This document shows, piece after piece, positions 27,380 to 40,007 of a stretch of 64,000 nucleotides of DNA. Under the pieces are notes generated by a model. That model had not been told where the DNA came from. It saw nothing but the letters and a program-made list of their open reading frames with translations, and searched no databases. The position numbers and the translations under genes were made by a program. Numbering within the stretch: the stretch's first letter is position 1; every line of letters starts with the position of its first letter. The DNA comes from Dietzia sp. B32 (lineage in GTDB: Bacteria > Actinomycetota > Actinomycetes > Mycobacteriales > Mycobacteriaceae), in the NCBI RefSeq assembly GCF_024732245.1, contig NZ_CP093845.1, positions 1,612,001 through 1,676,000 of the forward strand. Reading direction: 5' to 3'.

Positions 27380-27933
27380 TCCAGTCCCAGGTCGGTCAGG
27401 CCCAGCAGCGCGCGGTACTCCACGCCCTCGGCGCGGATCACCTCGTCGGCGCCGGTCGCGCGGTCCACCACGGTGGCCACGCCCACGACCTCGGCGCCCG
27501 CCTCGCGCAGGGCGGTGACGGCGGTGAGGGGCGAGTTCCCGGTGGTGGTGGTGTCCTCGACGACGAGGACCCGCCTGCCCACGATGTCAGGGCCCTCGAT
27601 GCGACGCTGCATGCCGTGTTTCTTGGCCTCCTTGCGCACCACGAACGCGTTGATCGGCCGGCCGGGCGCGTGCATGATCGCGGTGGCCACCGGATCCGCG
27701 CCGAGCGTCAACCCACCGACTGCGTCGAAATCCCAGTCCTCGGTGAGCTCGCGCAGCAGCCGCCCGATCAACGGCGAGGCCTCGTGGTGCAGCGTGGCGC
27801 GGCGGAGGTCGACGTAGTAGTCGGCCTCCCGCCCCGACGAGAGGGTGACTCGACCGTGGACGATGGCCAATTCGGCGACCAGCTCGGCGAGCCTGCGGCG
27901 CGGATCGGGATCGATATCGGTGGCGGCGGGCAT
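27376..27933 (-). CDS. pyrE: Orotate phosphoribosyltransferase
   Basis: 185 residues. It makes OMP from orotate and PRPP in pyrimidine synthesis. 'LSSGREADYYVDLRRATL', 'VGGLTLGADPVATAI', 'VVRKEAKKHGMQRRIEG' and the PRPP loop 'RRVLVVEDTTTTGNSPLTA' are all in place, at normal length. It heads a four-gene operon with the lysoplasmalogenase-like, SDR and SpoU genes, all joined by 4-nt overlaps. Equivalent to Rv0382c. Confidence 0.96.
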   Translation of the reverse strand: MPAATDIDPDPRRRLAELVAELAIVHGRVTLSSGREADYYVDLRRATLHHEASPLIGRLLRELTEDWDFDAVGGLTLGADPVATAIMHAPGRPINAFVVRKEAKKHGMQRRIEGPDIVGRRVLVVEDTTTTGNSPLTAVTALREAGAEVVGVATVVDRATGADEVIRAEGVEYRALLGLTDLGLE

Positions 27934-28020
27934 ACAGCTCCCTCGGTGGTGGCAATGTCACGACGGTGGGACGGGAATCGATCCCGTCGACCACGACTCT
28001 AGACCGGCCCCCGGACAGCA

Positions 28021-28059
28021 GTGGACGGGTCGACCGCTCGGTGCGGTCGACCCGTCCAC
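28021..28059 (-). terminator. Strong hairpin terminator after the three-gene secreted cluster
   Basis: A perfect 17-bp inverted repeat (28021-28037 with 28043-28059) with a 5-nt loop ends 34 nt past the stop of the gene at 28093. It separates that cluster from pyrE. Confidence 0.85.
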
Positions 28060-28092
28060 TCCCGGAGCGCGGGCGGGATTCAGCTGTGGGCG

Positions 28093-28998
28093 TCAGCCCT
28101 CGCCGCCGGTGCCCCCACCCGTGTCGTCGCCACCGGTGTCGTCACCGCCCGTGTCGTCACCGCCGGTGTCGTCACCGCCACCGACCGGAGGCGTGGGACC
28201 GGAACCGCTGCTGCCGAGCGATCCCAGGGAACCGCTGTCGAGGGTGCCGCTCTCCTCGGGCTCGACGACCGGCGGGGGCCAGCCCTCCTCGTACGCCGAC
28301 CACGCGTAGAGCTGCGCGGTGCCCTGCGCGGCCGCCGAGTTGGCGCCCTGCGCACACACCGTGAAGAAGCCGACCTTGTCCGTCCCACGGGGGCTGGTGG
28401 CCGGCGGGCCGAGGGTGATGGTCCGGGTGGTGTTGGCACCGTTGTTCAGCGCGAACGCGGTGGTGGTACCGAACAGGCCCTTGACCTTGGCGTCGGTGTT
28501 ACCGGCGGTGATCTGGCTCCGCAGCGTCACCGCCTGGCTGGCCATGTTGCCGAGACTGCCCTGCGGGAGGAGCTGGAAGAGCGGCCACAGCGGCACCCGC
28601 ATGGTGCCGGAGGAACCGGCCACCTGCATCGTGATCGCCACCTCCTCGGCCTTGGAGTTCTGGAACTTCGAGTAGTACTCGATCGACTGCTCCACGACCG
28701 TGGCCGTCGAGATGGACCCTCCGGGGCGGTTGGCCGCGTCCTGGCTCGGCGCCTCGCAGTAGACCTGGAAGCCCGTGTTGTTGGTCATGGTGACCTGGGC
28801 GGTTCCCGCCGCTCGATCGACGGAGACGACGTCGACGGCCATCCCGGGATGGTTGACGACGATGGTCCGTCCGTCGCCGTTGTCCCCGGGGACCACGGTG
28901 ACGACGTCCTGCGCGGATGCGGCGCCGGCGCCGGCGGCCGCGATCGCCGCGCCGACCGAGACCACCGCGAGGCCCTTCGTGAATTTCGAGGTAGACAT
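28093..28998 (-). CDS. Secreted two-cysteine GSLGS-family protein with a GGDDT-repeat tail (paralog C3)
   Basis: 301 residues. The signal peptide ends near ASA-QDV (29-30). Family pattern: 'VTMTNNTGFQVYC' (Cys81), 'EQSIEYYSKFQ', then 'VGFFTVCAQGAN' (Cys215). The tail has 'SGSLGSLGSSGSG' (residues 255-267) and then four copies of Gly-Gly-Asp-Asp-Thr, giving a disordered acidic end. Its middle resembles the next two genes ('S-V/I-E/D-Y/F-Y' segment), so the three are paralogs. It is the last gene of a minus-strand cluster (29 nt after the gene at 29027) closed by the 28021 terminator. Exported; function unknown. Confidence 0.85.
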   Translation of the reverse strand: MSTSKFTKGLAVVSVGAAIAAAGAGAASAQDVVTVVPGDNGDGRTIVVNHPGMAVDVVSVDRAAGTAQVTMTNNTGFQVYCEAPSQDAANRPGGSISTATVVEQSIEYYSKFQNSKAEEVAITMQVAGSSGTMRVPLWPLFQLLPQGSLGNMASQAVTLRSQITAGNTDAKVKGLFGTTTAFALNNGANTTRTITLGPPATSPRGTDKVGFFTVCAQGANSAAAQGTAQLYAWSAYEEGWPPPVVEPEESGTLDSGSLGSLGSSGSGPTPPVGGGDDTGGDDTGGDDTGGDDTGGGTGGEG

Positions 28999-29026
28999 GG
29001 TGCTCCTTGACTAGTGGGCGGCGGGC

Positions 29027-29764
29027 TCAGGATCCGAGAGAACCGGAGCTGAGGCTGCCGGTGTTCTCGGGCTCGGGAGCGGGGTTCGGGTCCTCGATGT
29101 CCTCGAGACCGGTGTAGAGGAACCAATCGCCGGTGACGTTGTTCTTGCACATGAACAGTGCCGCGGCCTTCCACTGGCCGCGATCACCCGTCGCCGGGAC
29201 CCCGAGGGTGGCGGTGTAGTTCACGGTGGCGCCCGCGGCGACGTCGAACTGGAGGTTGCCGCCGACCCGGGGGTCCCCGGTCCGACCGGCCACCCGCGCC
29301 TCGTTGTGCGCCTGGCGGGTATCGGCCTCGGACGAACCGACGGAGCTCCCCGCAGGGAAGACGTCGTACAACGAGCCCATGGACACCAGATCACCGTTGG
29401 CGTTGGTGTCGGACGGCCCGGTGAAGACCTGGGTGCGGTAGTACTCCCGCACTTCACGCGCCGCGGCGGCCGTGGTGACCTGGCCGTAACCGACCGGCGT
29501 GGTCTTGTCGCCCTTGGCGAAGGCCGGCACCTCGCACCGGAACGCCTGACCGGTGGTGTTGGCGATCGTTCCCGTGACCACCGTCGGGGTGTCCCCCTTG
29601 GGATCGACCGAGACGATGAGAGAGGTGTCGTCCACCTTGACGACGTAGCCCGCGAATCCGCCTCCGGGCACCTGTGCCATGGCCGGCGCGGCACCGGCGG
29701 TCAGTGCGAGAGCCGCGGCGGCGACCGTCGCCCTACGCGTCGCACTACGGATAGATAGTGTCAT
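29027..29764 (-). CDS. Secreted two-cysteine GSLGS-family protein (paralog C2)
   Basis: 245 residues. The signal peptide ends near AMA-QVP (30). 'IANTTGQAFRC' (Cys77) and 'AALFMCKNNVTGDWFLYTG' (Cys206) give the shared disulfide pair; 'AREVREYYRTQVF' matches the Y-Y helix of C1 and C3. The chain ends 'NTGSLSSGSLGS', so the last five residues equal those of paralog B2. It lies between C1 (86 nt upstream) and C3 (28 nt downstream), most likely one transcript. No known domain recognised. Confidence 0.85.
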   Translation of the reverse strand: MTLSIRSATRRATVAAAALALTAGAAPAMAQVPGGGFAGYVVKVDDTSLIVSVDPKGDTPTVVTGTIANTTGQAFRCEVPAFAKGDKTTPVGYGQVTTAAAAREVREYYRTQVFTGPSDTNANGDLVSMGSLYDVFPAGSSVGSSEADTRQAHNEARVAGRTGDPRVGGNLQFDVAAGATVNYTATLGVPATGDRGQWKAAALFMCKNNVTGDWFLYTGLEDIEDPNPAPEPENTGSLSSGSLGS

Positions 29765-29850
29765 TCTGATTCTCCTGTCAGTCCGACACCCGGGCGGGGT
29801 CGGTGTGCTCTGCCGTGTCTGTCCGCGGATCCCATCCGCATGCCGGGTGC

Positions 29851-30570
29851 CTAACTGCCGAGACCCACACTGGCGAGGGATCCCTGGGCGGTGTTGCCGC
29901 CGTACTGGGGCTTGATCTCGCCCTCATAGGCGTGGAACGCGTACCGCTGACCACCGAGCTGGCACGTCAGGAACACGCCCGTCTGGAAGTCGGCGCGGGT
30001 GCCCTCACTGGGGTGGTCCAGCCGCACGGTCCGGACGACGGCCTGGCTCGCGGGCAGCGACAACGCGGAGGGGATCACCCCGTACTGCCCGGCCAGCCGG
30101 GCATCGGTCAGAGCGGCACCGCTGGCGTCCAGGGCCGCCCACTCCGGGTTCATGAACTCGCCCGCGCTGCCGATCTGGTCCGTGACCGACCCGAGGGGGA
30201 TCGTCTGGTTGCCGATCTGTGGGATCTGAAGGGTGAGATCGGCGAGGGTCGTGTTCGGGAACTGCGTGTAGAAGTCCACGGATCGCGCCACGACCTCGGC
30301 CGTCGTCACCGTGGCGGCGGGTCCGCCACCGACTCCGGTGCAGCTCACCGAGGCGGCGGTGTTGTTCTGGATCGTCACCTGCACCGTGCCGTCAGCCTCG
30401 TTGAGACCGTCGACCTCGATCAGGATTCGCGGGTCGTCCACCGGGAACACCTCGGTTTGCGGATTGTTCCCCGGGATCTGCGCCTGCGCAGCCGGCGCGA
30501 TGGCAGCGCCGATGGCCGCCGCCACTCCGAGTGCCGCCACACGAGCGACGGGATGCCACGTTCGTGCCAT
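29851..30570 (-). CDS. Secreted two-cysteine GSLGS-family protein (paralog C1)
   Basis: 239 residues. The signal peptide ends near AQA-QIP (30). 'VTIQNNTAASVSC' (Cys77), 'VARSVDFYTQFPNT' and 'GVFLTCQLGGQRYAFHAYEG' (Cys203) follow the family plan. The chain ends 'GSLASVGLGS', a variant of the terminal motif. ATG 30570 has AAAGGAG 8 nt upstream; earlier in-frame codons cross the promoter and are unlikely. First gene of the C1-C2-C3 cluster, divergent from the Ig-like secreted gene at 31032. Confidence 0.85.
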   Translation of the reverse strand: MARTWHPVARVAALGVAAAIGAAIAPAAQAQIPGNNPQTEVFPVDDPRILIEVDGLNEADGTVQVTIQNNTAASVSCTGVGGGPAATVTTAEVVARSVDFYTQFPNTTLADLTLQIPQIGNQTIPLGSVTDQIGSAGEFMNPEWAALDASGAALTDARLAGQYGVIPSALSLPASQAVVRTVRLDHPSEGTRADFQTGVFLTCQLGGQRYAFHAYEGEIKPQYGGNTAQGSLASVGLGS

Positions 30571-31031
30571 CTTGGAATCTCCTTTGCGTTTGCAATAATT
30601 CCGATAAGTACAGCGCCGATCCAGATCTATCCGGACCCCGGACACCGCCTCACCAGCAGACCGCCTCAGTGTGACATGTCGCACAAAGCTGTTACGCACT
30701 CGACGTATAACGAAATTATTACAAGACATCACTTTCGCCCCTTCCGTTACAAATGACACTTCCCCCACATTTCAGAAGCTGACGAAACATGTACCACCCG
30801 CCAACTGGTGCAATTTGTGTTTCTTTACTCCGTCAGCGGGGCGTCTCGAAAAATCCGGCCCGTTCAACTCGTTGCTCTATAAGACTGGATTCACCGCGTG
30901 TTTCATGTCACACTCTGTGCGTCTTTGTGTCACCGCACTCCCGACGGAGACACGACACCGCCCCCGGGCCCGCTTTCATGTCGAGGATCCAACGGCCCCT
31001 CGGCCGGCCCCCCTCAGAAAAGAGGATATTT
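30571..31031. other. AT-richer divergent promoter region between two secreted-protein genes
   Basis: About 460 nt without a convincing gene. It serves the minus-strand cluster (start 30570) and the plus-strand gene (start 31032). The stretch 30690-30900 is far less GC-rich than the rest of the window, with several GTTAC/GTAAC and TATAA-like words. A CRP-like site is at 30670-30685. No riboswitch or small RNA could be supported. Confidence 0.6.
30670..30685. promoter_or_regulatory. CRP/GlxR-like site between the divergent secreted genes
   Basis: TGTGA-CATGTC-GCACA matches TGTGA-N6-TCACA at 9 of 10 half-site bases, about 100 nt upstream of the start at 30570. A related motif precedes paralog A1. 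The regulator is inferred only. Confidence 0.4.
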
Positions 31032-32597
31032 ATGTTCAGGAGACGCGCTCTAGCACTCGCGGCCTGCGCCGCCCTGCCGCTCGGTGCGGCCGTCGGGCTC
31101 GCGCCGGCCGCCGGAGCCCAGGCAGGTGCCGAGATCATCAATCAGACCGTGGATGTCACCTACAGCTGCATCGCTGCCAACACCAGCAACATCGGCGGTA
31201 ACGCACCGTTCACCAACTCCGTGTCCGTCAGCTACCCGGAGACCGTCGCCCCCGGCGAGGTCTTCGAGGTGACGCTCCAGCCCGGGTCCATGCAGCCGGT
31301 CCAGGCTCGGACCGGCCGCGTCACCTACGACATCCAGCTGCCGACGAACGCCTACGTCGTCAGCTCGGCACTGGCCGGTGGAGAGTCCGGATTCAACAGC
31401 GGCACCCCCGCGATCGCCAAGATCAACGCCACATCCAAGGCGACCGACGCCGCCGGGACCGCGCTGCGGATCTGGGGCGGCGCCTCGGCCCGTTACGGCT
31501 CGAGCACCGGCACCTCCACCAACGCAGGTCTCCAGAAGACCAGCAACGCCGCCTTCAGGCTCCCCGCGGTGAAGATCACCATGCGCGCGCCCCTGACCCC
31601 GGGCGAGGACATCGTGGTGGGTCTGCCCGGCGCCGGAGCGGCGTCGGCCAACAACGGGGCCAACACCCAGTTCGCCTACACCCGCGGTACCAACAACACC
31701 GGAACCTATGTCGACTGCGCGGTGAGCCAGAACGCCGCCAGCCTGATCACCGTCCCTGTCACCGATTCCGCGCCGGTCACGATCGACTCCACGACCAACG
31801 TGGTGGGCGGCGATCAGACCGCGGACTCCTCCATCCCCGTCAACCTGACCGCCCAGGTCACGGCGCAGAACGTCAGCCCCTCCGACATCTCGCAGGGAAC
31901 GGTCACCTTCCGTGACCAGGAGACCAACCTCGTCGTGGGAACGGCCAACCCGAACGCATCGGGCATGGCCACCGTCACCCACCAGTTCCCGCGGATCCCG
32001 GACGGTGATCCGGACCAGGTCCGGACCGTCATCGCCGAGTACTCCGGCGTGGCCGGCAACGTAAACCCGAGCTCGGACACGATCCAGCTCACCCTGACCG
32101 AGAAGCCCACGGTGTTCTACAACACGACCTTCACCGTCGCCGCGCGCGTGGGAACGCTCACCGACACCACACAACCGGTCTCCGTCACGGCCACCTTCGC
32201 CCGGCCCGCGACCAACTTCCCCGCGACCACGCAGGTGCAGTTGTACCGTGACGGCGAGGCGGTCGGCGCTCCCGTCACCATGCCGGCGTCCGGGACGACC
32301 GTGACCCTGACGGACGAGGTCTCGCGCAGCGAGCTCGCCACCGTCCACTACTACACCGTGGAGCTGGTGACGATCTGGGAGGACTACAAGGAGTGGAAGG
32401 GTTCCACCGCCACCCCCTCGCCTGTCGTCGTGAGGGGCCTGAACGGCGAGACCATCACCCCACCGCCCGCTCCCGGCTCGCTGGACCTGAGCGGGATCAC
32501 CAACCCGATCACCGGCAGCCTGAGCGACCTCGTGGGGCATGACGTGGCCCCGCTGTCGAGCCCCACGGTCACCGGCATGCTCAGCTCGGCGTCCTGA
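31032..32597 (+). CDS. Large secreted Ig-like domain protein
   Basis: 521 residues. The signal peptide (cleavage near AGA-QAG, 30) is followed by a beta-rich domain with Cys46 ('VDVTYSCIAAN') and Cys229 ('TGTYVDCAVSQ'). An Ig-like Big_3/Ig_5-type repeat covers about 245-355 ('GTVTFRDQETNLVVGTA', 'VIAEYSGVAG'), a second beta domain 355-480, and the tail holds 'PGSLDLSGITNPITGSLSD' and 'GMLSSAS'. No LPXTG anchor or C-terminal membrane helix. ATG 31032 has AGAGGA 7 nt upstream; upstream in-frame starts cross the AT-rich promoter. Divergent from the C1-C3 cluster and sharing its two-cysteine, Gly-Ser-Leu tail style, so probably part of the same envelope system. Confidence 0.82.
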   Translation: MFRRRALALAACAALPLGAAVGLAPAAGAQAGAEIINQTVDVTYSCIAANTSNIGGNAPFTNSVSVSYPETVAPGEVFEVTLQPGSMQPVQARTGRVTYDIQLPTNAYVVSSALAGGESGFNSGTPAIAKINATSKATDAAGTALRIWGGASARYGSSTGTSTNAGLQKTSNAAFRLPAVKITMRAPLTPGEDIVVGLPGAGAASANNGANTQFAYTRGTNNTGTYVDCAVSQNAASLITVPVTDSAPVTIDSTTNVVGGDQTADSSIPVNLTAQVTAQNVSPSDISQGTVTFRDQETNLVVGTANPNASGMATVTHQFPRIPDGDPDQVRTVIAEYSGVAGNVNPSSDTIQLTLTEKPTVFYNTTFTVAARVGTLTDTTQPVSVTATFARPATNFPATTQVQLYRDGEAVGAPVTMPASGTTVTLTDEVSRSELATVHYYTVELVTIWEDYKEWKGSTATPSPVVVRGLNGETITPPPAPGSLDLSGITNPITGSLSDLVGHDVAPLSSPTVTGMLSSAS

Positions 32598-32632
32598 TCT
32601 CGTCCCCACCGGGAGCCTGACGCACGAAACCG

Positions 32633-32668
32633 GAAGGCCCGTCCACGCATGAGCGTGGGCGGGCCTTC
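32633..32668 (+). terminator. Hairpin terminator after the Ig-like secreted gene
   Basis: A 16-bp inverted repeat with one G-U pair (32633-32648 with 32653-32668) and 4-nt loop lies 36 nt past the stop at 32597. It could serve both strands, since the minus-strand gene ends at 32682. Confidence 0.8.
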
Positions 32669-32681
32669 TGCCGTTCAGAGA

Positions 32682-34913
<2,232 letters not shown>

Positions 34914-35015
34914 GCCCTCAAGGGTAGTCAGCGGCGGCGGTCTGCCCGGCCAGGCGCAGCGGCGCGTGGGGGCGCGACCGGCGTGAGGACGGGCGTGGGG
35001 TGGAGCGGAGGGCGA

Positions 35016-35900
35016 CTAGCGGGGCTGATCACCGATCGCGACGGGCCGCATCCGGTCCGCCGACCACTGCGACCACGAACCCGGGAACAACCGGCCCGTC
35101 TCGAGCCCCGCGACCTCCATGGCCGCCAACGCGTGGCAGGCGTGGATGCCCGAACCGCAGTACACGACCGCGTCCGACCCACTGGCGACGCCCACGTCGG
35201 CGAACATCTTCCGGATCTCCTCGGCCGGCAGGAAGTGGCCGCGCTCGTCGAGGAAGTTCCCCGTCGGCATGTTGACCGCACCCGGGATGTGCCCGGCCCG
35301 TGAGTCCATCGGCTCGGTGCGACCCGCGTAACGCTCCGGGGTGCGGGCGTCGATGAGCACTCCCCGCTCGGGCCACGCGCCGGCGTCCTCGATGCCGACG
35401 GTGAGCATGTGGTCCAGGTCGAAGGTGACGTTGCCGCGAGAGACCGGGTTCCCGGGCCCCACCGCCAGGTCCTCGCCCTCCGCGATCCACGCCTTGAGCC
35501 CGCCGTCGAGCAGGTAGACGTCCTTCTTGCCGGCCCAGCGCATGAGCCACCAGGCGCGCGCCGCGGAGGTGTTGCCGCAGTCGTCGTAGATCACCACGCG
35601 ACTGTCCTCGTCGATCCCGACCCGGCGCATCGCGTCCTCGAAGTCCTCCGGCGACGGGAGCGGGTGACGGCCCTCGCGGACGTTGCGCTGCCCCGCGAGG
35701 TCACCGGGCAGGTCCAGGTACTGCGCACCGGGGATGTGACCGGACCAGTAGTGCTCGCGGCCGCGGGTGTCGCCCAACTGCCAGCGCACGTCGAGGATGA
35801 CGGGGGTCGGCAGCGTGGCGACGTCCTCGATCAGCTCGCGGGCCGTGACGAGAAGGGGACTGACCTGGGTGGTGGGGGCGGGGGCGGGTTCTCTGGTCAC
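35016..35900 (-). CDS. Two-domain rhodanese-type sulfurtransferase (thiosulfate/3-mercaptopyruvate)
   Basis: 294 residues with two rhodanese domains. The first is non-catalytic ('VILDVRWQLGD', 'HIPGAQYLDLPGDLAG', 'VVIYDDCGNTSAARAWWLMRWAG'). The second carries the catalytic cysteine in 'VVYCGSGIHACHAL', a CGSG-type loop typical of 3-mercaptopyruvate sulfurtransferases, whereas thiosulfate enzymes prefer CRKG. Cytosolic. It moves sulfur to cyanide, thiols or cofactor pathways. The extra Cys four residues after the catalytic one is unusual. GTG/ATG at 35900 follows a (GAC)-rich leader. Confidence 0.92.
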   Translation of the reverse strand: MTREPAPAPTTQVSPLLVTARELIEDVATLPTPVILDVRWQLGDTRGREHYWSGHIPGAQYLDLPGDLAGQRNVREGRHPLPSPEDFEDAMRRVGIDEDSRVVIYDDCGNTSAARAWWLMRWAGKKDVYLLDGGLKAWIAEGEDLAVGPGNPVSRGNVTFDLDHMLTVGIEDAGAWPERGVLIDARTPERYAGRTEPMDSRAGHIPGAVNMPTGNFLDERGHFLPAEEIRKMFADVGVASGSDAVVYCGSGIHACHALAAMEVAGLETGRLFPGSWSQWSADRMRPVAIGDQPR

Positions 35901-36015
35901 GTGGCCAGGATAGTCCTTGTGACGACGAGGTGACCCCTCCCCGCAGCGCCGCGGAGGACAGGCGTCGCGGGGACGCCGGGGAAGGCCGGGAATCCACCCT
36001 CGGGACCGGAAATGA

Positions 36016-36049
36016 CGGGTGCCCCGCGGGGAAGGCCGCGGGGCACCCG
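36016..36049 (-). terminator. Hairpin terminator after the porin-like pair
   Basis: A perfect 14-bp inverted repeat (36016-36029 with 36036-36049) with a 6-nt loop ends 16 nt beyond the stop of the small gene at 36065. Confidence 0.8.
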
Positions 36050-36064
36050 GTCAGGAATCGTAGG

Positions 36065-36241
36065 TCAGATCGGCGAGGCGACCGGCTGGCCGCTGGCCGC
36101 GTAGATCGCCTCGAACACGGTCGAGAGCAGGCCGACAACGCTGCCGGAGCCGCCGCCGAGGATGCCTCCGAGCGAACCGCCCGCGGCTTCGACGCTGCCC
36201 TGTACGACGCCGAAGATGTTGTCAATCGAACCGAAAAGCAT
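36065..36241 (-). CDS. 58-residue PorH/PorA-like small protein
   Basis: The product is 58 residues, starting 'MLFGSIDNIFGVVQGSVEAA' and ending 'AIYAASGQPVASPI', with a glycine-rich centre ('GGSLGGILGGGSGSVVGLL'). There is no signal peptide, yet the chain is amphipathic. It has a textbook GAAGGAG ribosome site 6 nt upstream and a terminator downstream, which is strong evidence for a real gene despite its size. Size, lack of signal and pairing with a 47-residue neighbour match the PorH (57 aa) and PorA (45 aa) mycomembrane channel pair of Corynebacterium glutamicum, although sequence identity is not obvious. Assignment as a porin is inference. Confidence 0.72.
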   Translation of the reverse strand: MLFGSIDNIFGVVQGSVEAAGGSLGGILGGGSGSVVGLLSTVFEAIYAASGQPVASPI

Positions 36242-36302
36242 TGTGCACTCCTTCGATGAATGGAACTCAGGTGAACGACAGATCTGGTTGAGACGTGTGA
36301 AG

Positions 36303-36446
36303 TCAGGCGCCGCCGCCGACGCCGATCATCGCACCGAGCGAACCGAAGAGTGCACCGACGAGCCCGTCGATGCCGCCGATGACCGTCAACAGGTCAAGCA
36401 AGAAATCGTCGCCCGCAGCTTCCGCGGACCCTGCAAAGGAACCCAT
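36303..36446 (-). CDS. 47-residue PorA/PorH-like small protein
   Basis: 47 residues, starting 'MGSFAGSAEAAGDDFLLDLL' and ending 'GSLGAMIGVGGGA'. It has an acidic helix followed by a hydrophobic Gly-rich half ('VIGGIDGLVGALFGSLGAMIG') and no signal peptide. A GAGGAG site lies 8 nt upstream. It precedes the 58-residue gene by 61 nt and shares its promoter and terminator. The amphipathic, acidic-then-hydrophobic layout resembles corynebacterial PorA-type channel subunits, which also lack signal peptides and may be O-mycolated; the serine in position 3 or 7 could be a target. Function is inferred, not shown. Confidence 0.7.
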   Translation of the reverse strand: MGSFAGSAEAAGDDFLLDLLTVIGGIDGLVGALFGSLGAMIGVGGGA

Positions 36447-36516
36447 CGTCAATCTCCTCACCCTCGTGACGCGACCAACCGGACGGTGGCCGCAGACCGA
36501 ACCGGTCTGGTGAAGG

Positions 36517-36545
36517 AATCTATATCAATGTGGCGTTGGTCACAA
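36517..36545 (-). promoter_or_regulatory. Sigma-A-type promoter of the porin-like pair
   Basis: Read on the minus strand: -35 TTGTGA (36540-36545), 17-bp spacer, -10 TAGATT (36517-36522), in an AT-rich patch just upstream of the gene starting at 36446. The leader would be about 65 nt long. Confidence 0.5.
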
Positions 36546-36561
36546 TACTTATACACAAGCC

Positions 36562-36598
36562 CGCTGTTCCCCGCCCTTCGACGGGGCGGGGAACAGCG
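36562..36598 (-). terminator. Hairpin terminator after clpB
   Basis: A perfect 15-bp inverted repeat (36562-36576 with 36584-36598) with a 7-nt loop lies about 30 nt beyond the clpB stop. Confidence 0.85.
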
Positions 36599-36628
36599 AT
36601 GATGGGAGGGACCGGATCGAGTCCGGCG

Positions 36629-39181
<2,553 letters not shown>

Positions 39182-39257
39182 CGACCGGTCCTTTCTTCGA
39201 CGTATGGTTGAGCGTACGTGAATCAACACCGGCTCGGATCCGGCCGGACACTCTCTT

Positions 39258-39284
39258 CAACCACAGTTGCCTTGAGTCTATTCC
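39258..39284 (-). promoter_or_regulatory. SigH-like promoter of clpB
   Basis: Minus strand: GGAAT (39280-39284), 18-bp spacer, GTTG (39258-39261), matching the GGAAY-N17/18-GTT pattern of SigH promoters. It overlaps the HAIR operator, so HspR bound there would block it. About 75 nt upstream of the start codon. Confidence 0.6.
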
Positions 39285-39291
39285 ACTCAAG
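39271..39291. promoter_or_regulatory. HAIR element (HspR operator) upstream of clpB
   Basis: CTTGAGT-N7-ACTCAAG is a perfect match to the HspR-associated inverted repeat known from Streptomyces and mycobacteria. It is centred about 100 nt upstream of clpB. The lipoprotein gene at 39389 is divergent and could be affected too. Confidence 0.9.
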
Positions 39292-39388
39292 TCGTGCGAT
39301 GTGATGTGAACGCCGTCCGCAATGAGTACACTCTTAGATTCCAACGGGCGCCCTCACCCGTTCCACCCTCGAGCCGCAGGCAGATCCC

Positions 39389-40003
39389 GTGAACCACGTC
39401 CCCATGCCCTCCACTGTCCCGACGACGATCGCACCCGGCCGGTTCCGTACCCCCGGCAGACCGCGGGCCGCCGCCGCACTCGCCGCCCTCGTCGTCGTCA
39501 CCACCGCCTGCTCCCCCGGCGACGATCCGCAGATCGCCGCGCAGGCGGCGGACGCGGTGACCGTCACCGCCACCACGACGAGCACCGTGACGAGGGAGGT
39601 CACCGTCACCGCTGGCCCCACCGGGTCCACCGCTACCGCCGCCGCGACGGACACCGTCGTCCCCGCCGCCACCACCGCGGCTCCCGCGGCCGTACCCCGA
39701 GCCGGAACAGGAGTCAGCGCCGGTCAGCGCAATGCGGCGAGGTCGGCCGAGCAGTACCTGTCGATCTACGGGTTCTCGCGTTCCGGTCTGATCGGGCAGC
39801 TCGGGTACGAGGGTTATTCCGCCGCGGACGCCGCCGCCGCGGTGGACTCTCTGACGGTGGACTGGAACGTCCAGGCCGCCCGATCGGCCGAGCAGTACCT
39901 GTCGATCTCGGGATTCTCGCGCTCAGGCCTCATCGAACAGCTCCAGTACGAGGGCTACTCCGCGGACCAGGCCGCCCACGGGGCGACCGCGGCCGGGCTG
40001 TAG
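39389..40003 (+). CDS. Ltp-family lipoprotein with two tandem surface-lipoprotein repeats
   Basis: 204 residues. A signal segment ends in a lipobox-like 'VVVTTACSPGDD' (Cys about 41), so it should be a lipid-anchored surface protein. A Thr/Ala/Val-rich linker (about 50-105) leads to two repeats of about 45 residues, each with 'ARSAEQYLSI.GFSRSGLI' followed by 'YEGYSA', the PF07553 host cell surface-exposed lipoprotein domain. Phage-encoded Ltp from Streptococcus thermophilus TP-J34 uses this domain for superinfection exclusion; chromosomal copies in actinobacteria are of unknown role. GTG 39389 is used; ATG 39404 is possible. Followed after 4 nt by a protease gene. Confidence 0.87.
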   Translation: MNHVPMPSTVPTTIAPGRFRTPGRPRAAAALAALVVVTTACSPGDDPQIAAQAADAVTVTATTTSTVTREVTVTAGPTGSTATAAATDTVVPAATTAAPAAVPRAGTGVSAGQRNAARSAEQYLSIYGFSRSGLIGQLGYEGYSAADAAAAVDSLTVDWNVQAARSAEQYLSISGFSRSGLIEQLQYEGYSADQAAHGATAAGL

Positions 40004-40007
40004 CGAG

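Noticed and set aside
28133-28190. Short-period direct repeats that could suggest a CRISPR array
   Set aside because: They are 15-bp in-frame repeats coding Gly-Gly-Asp-Asp-Thr at the end of a secreted protein, with no spacers.
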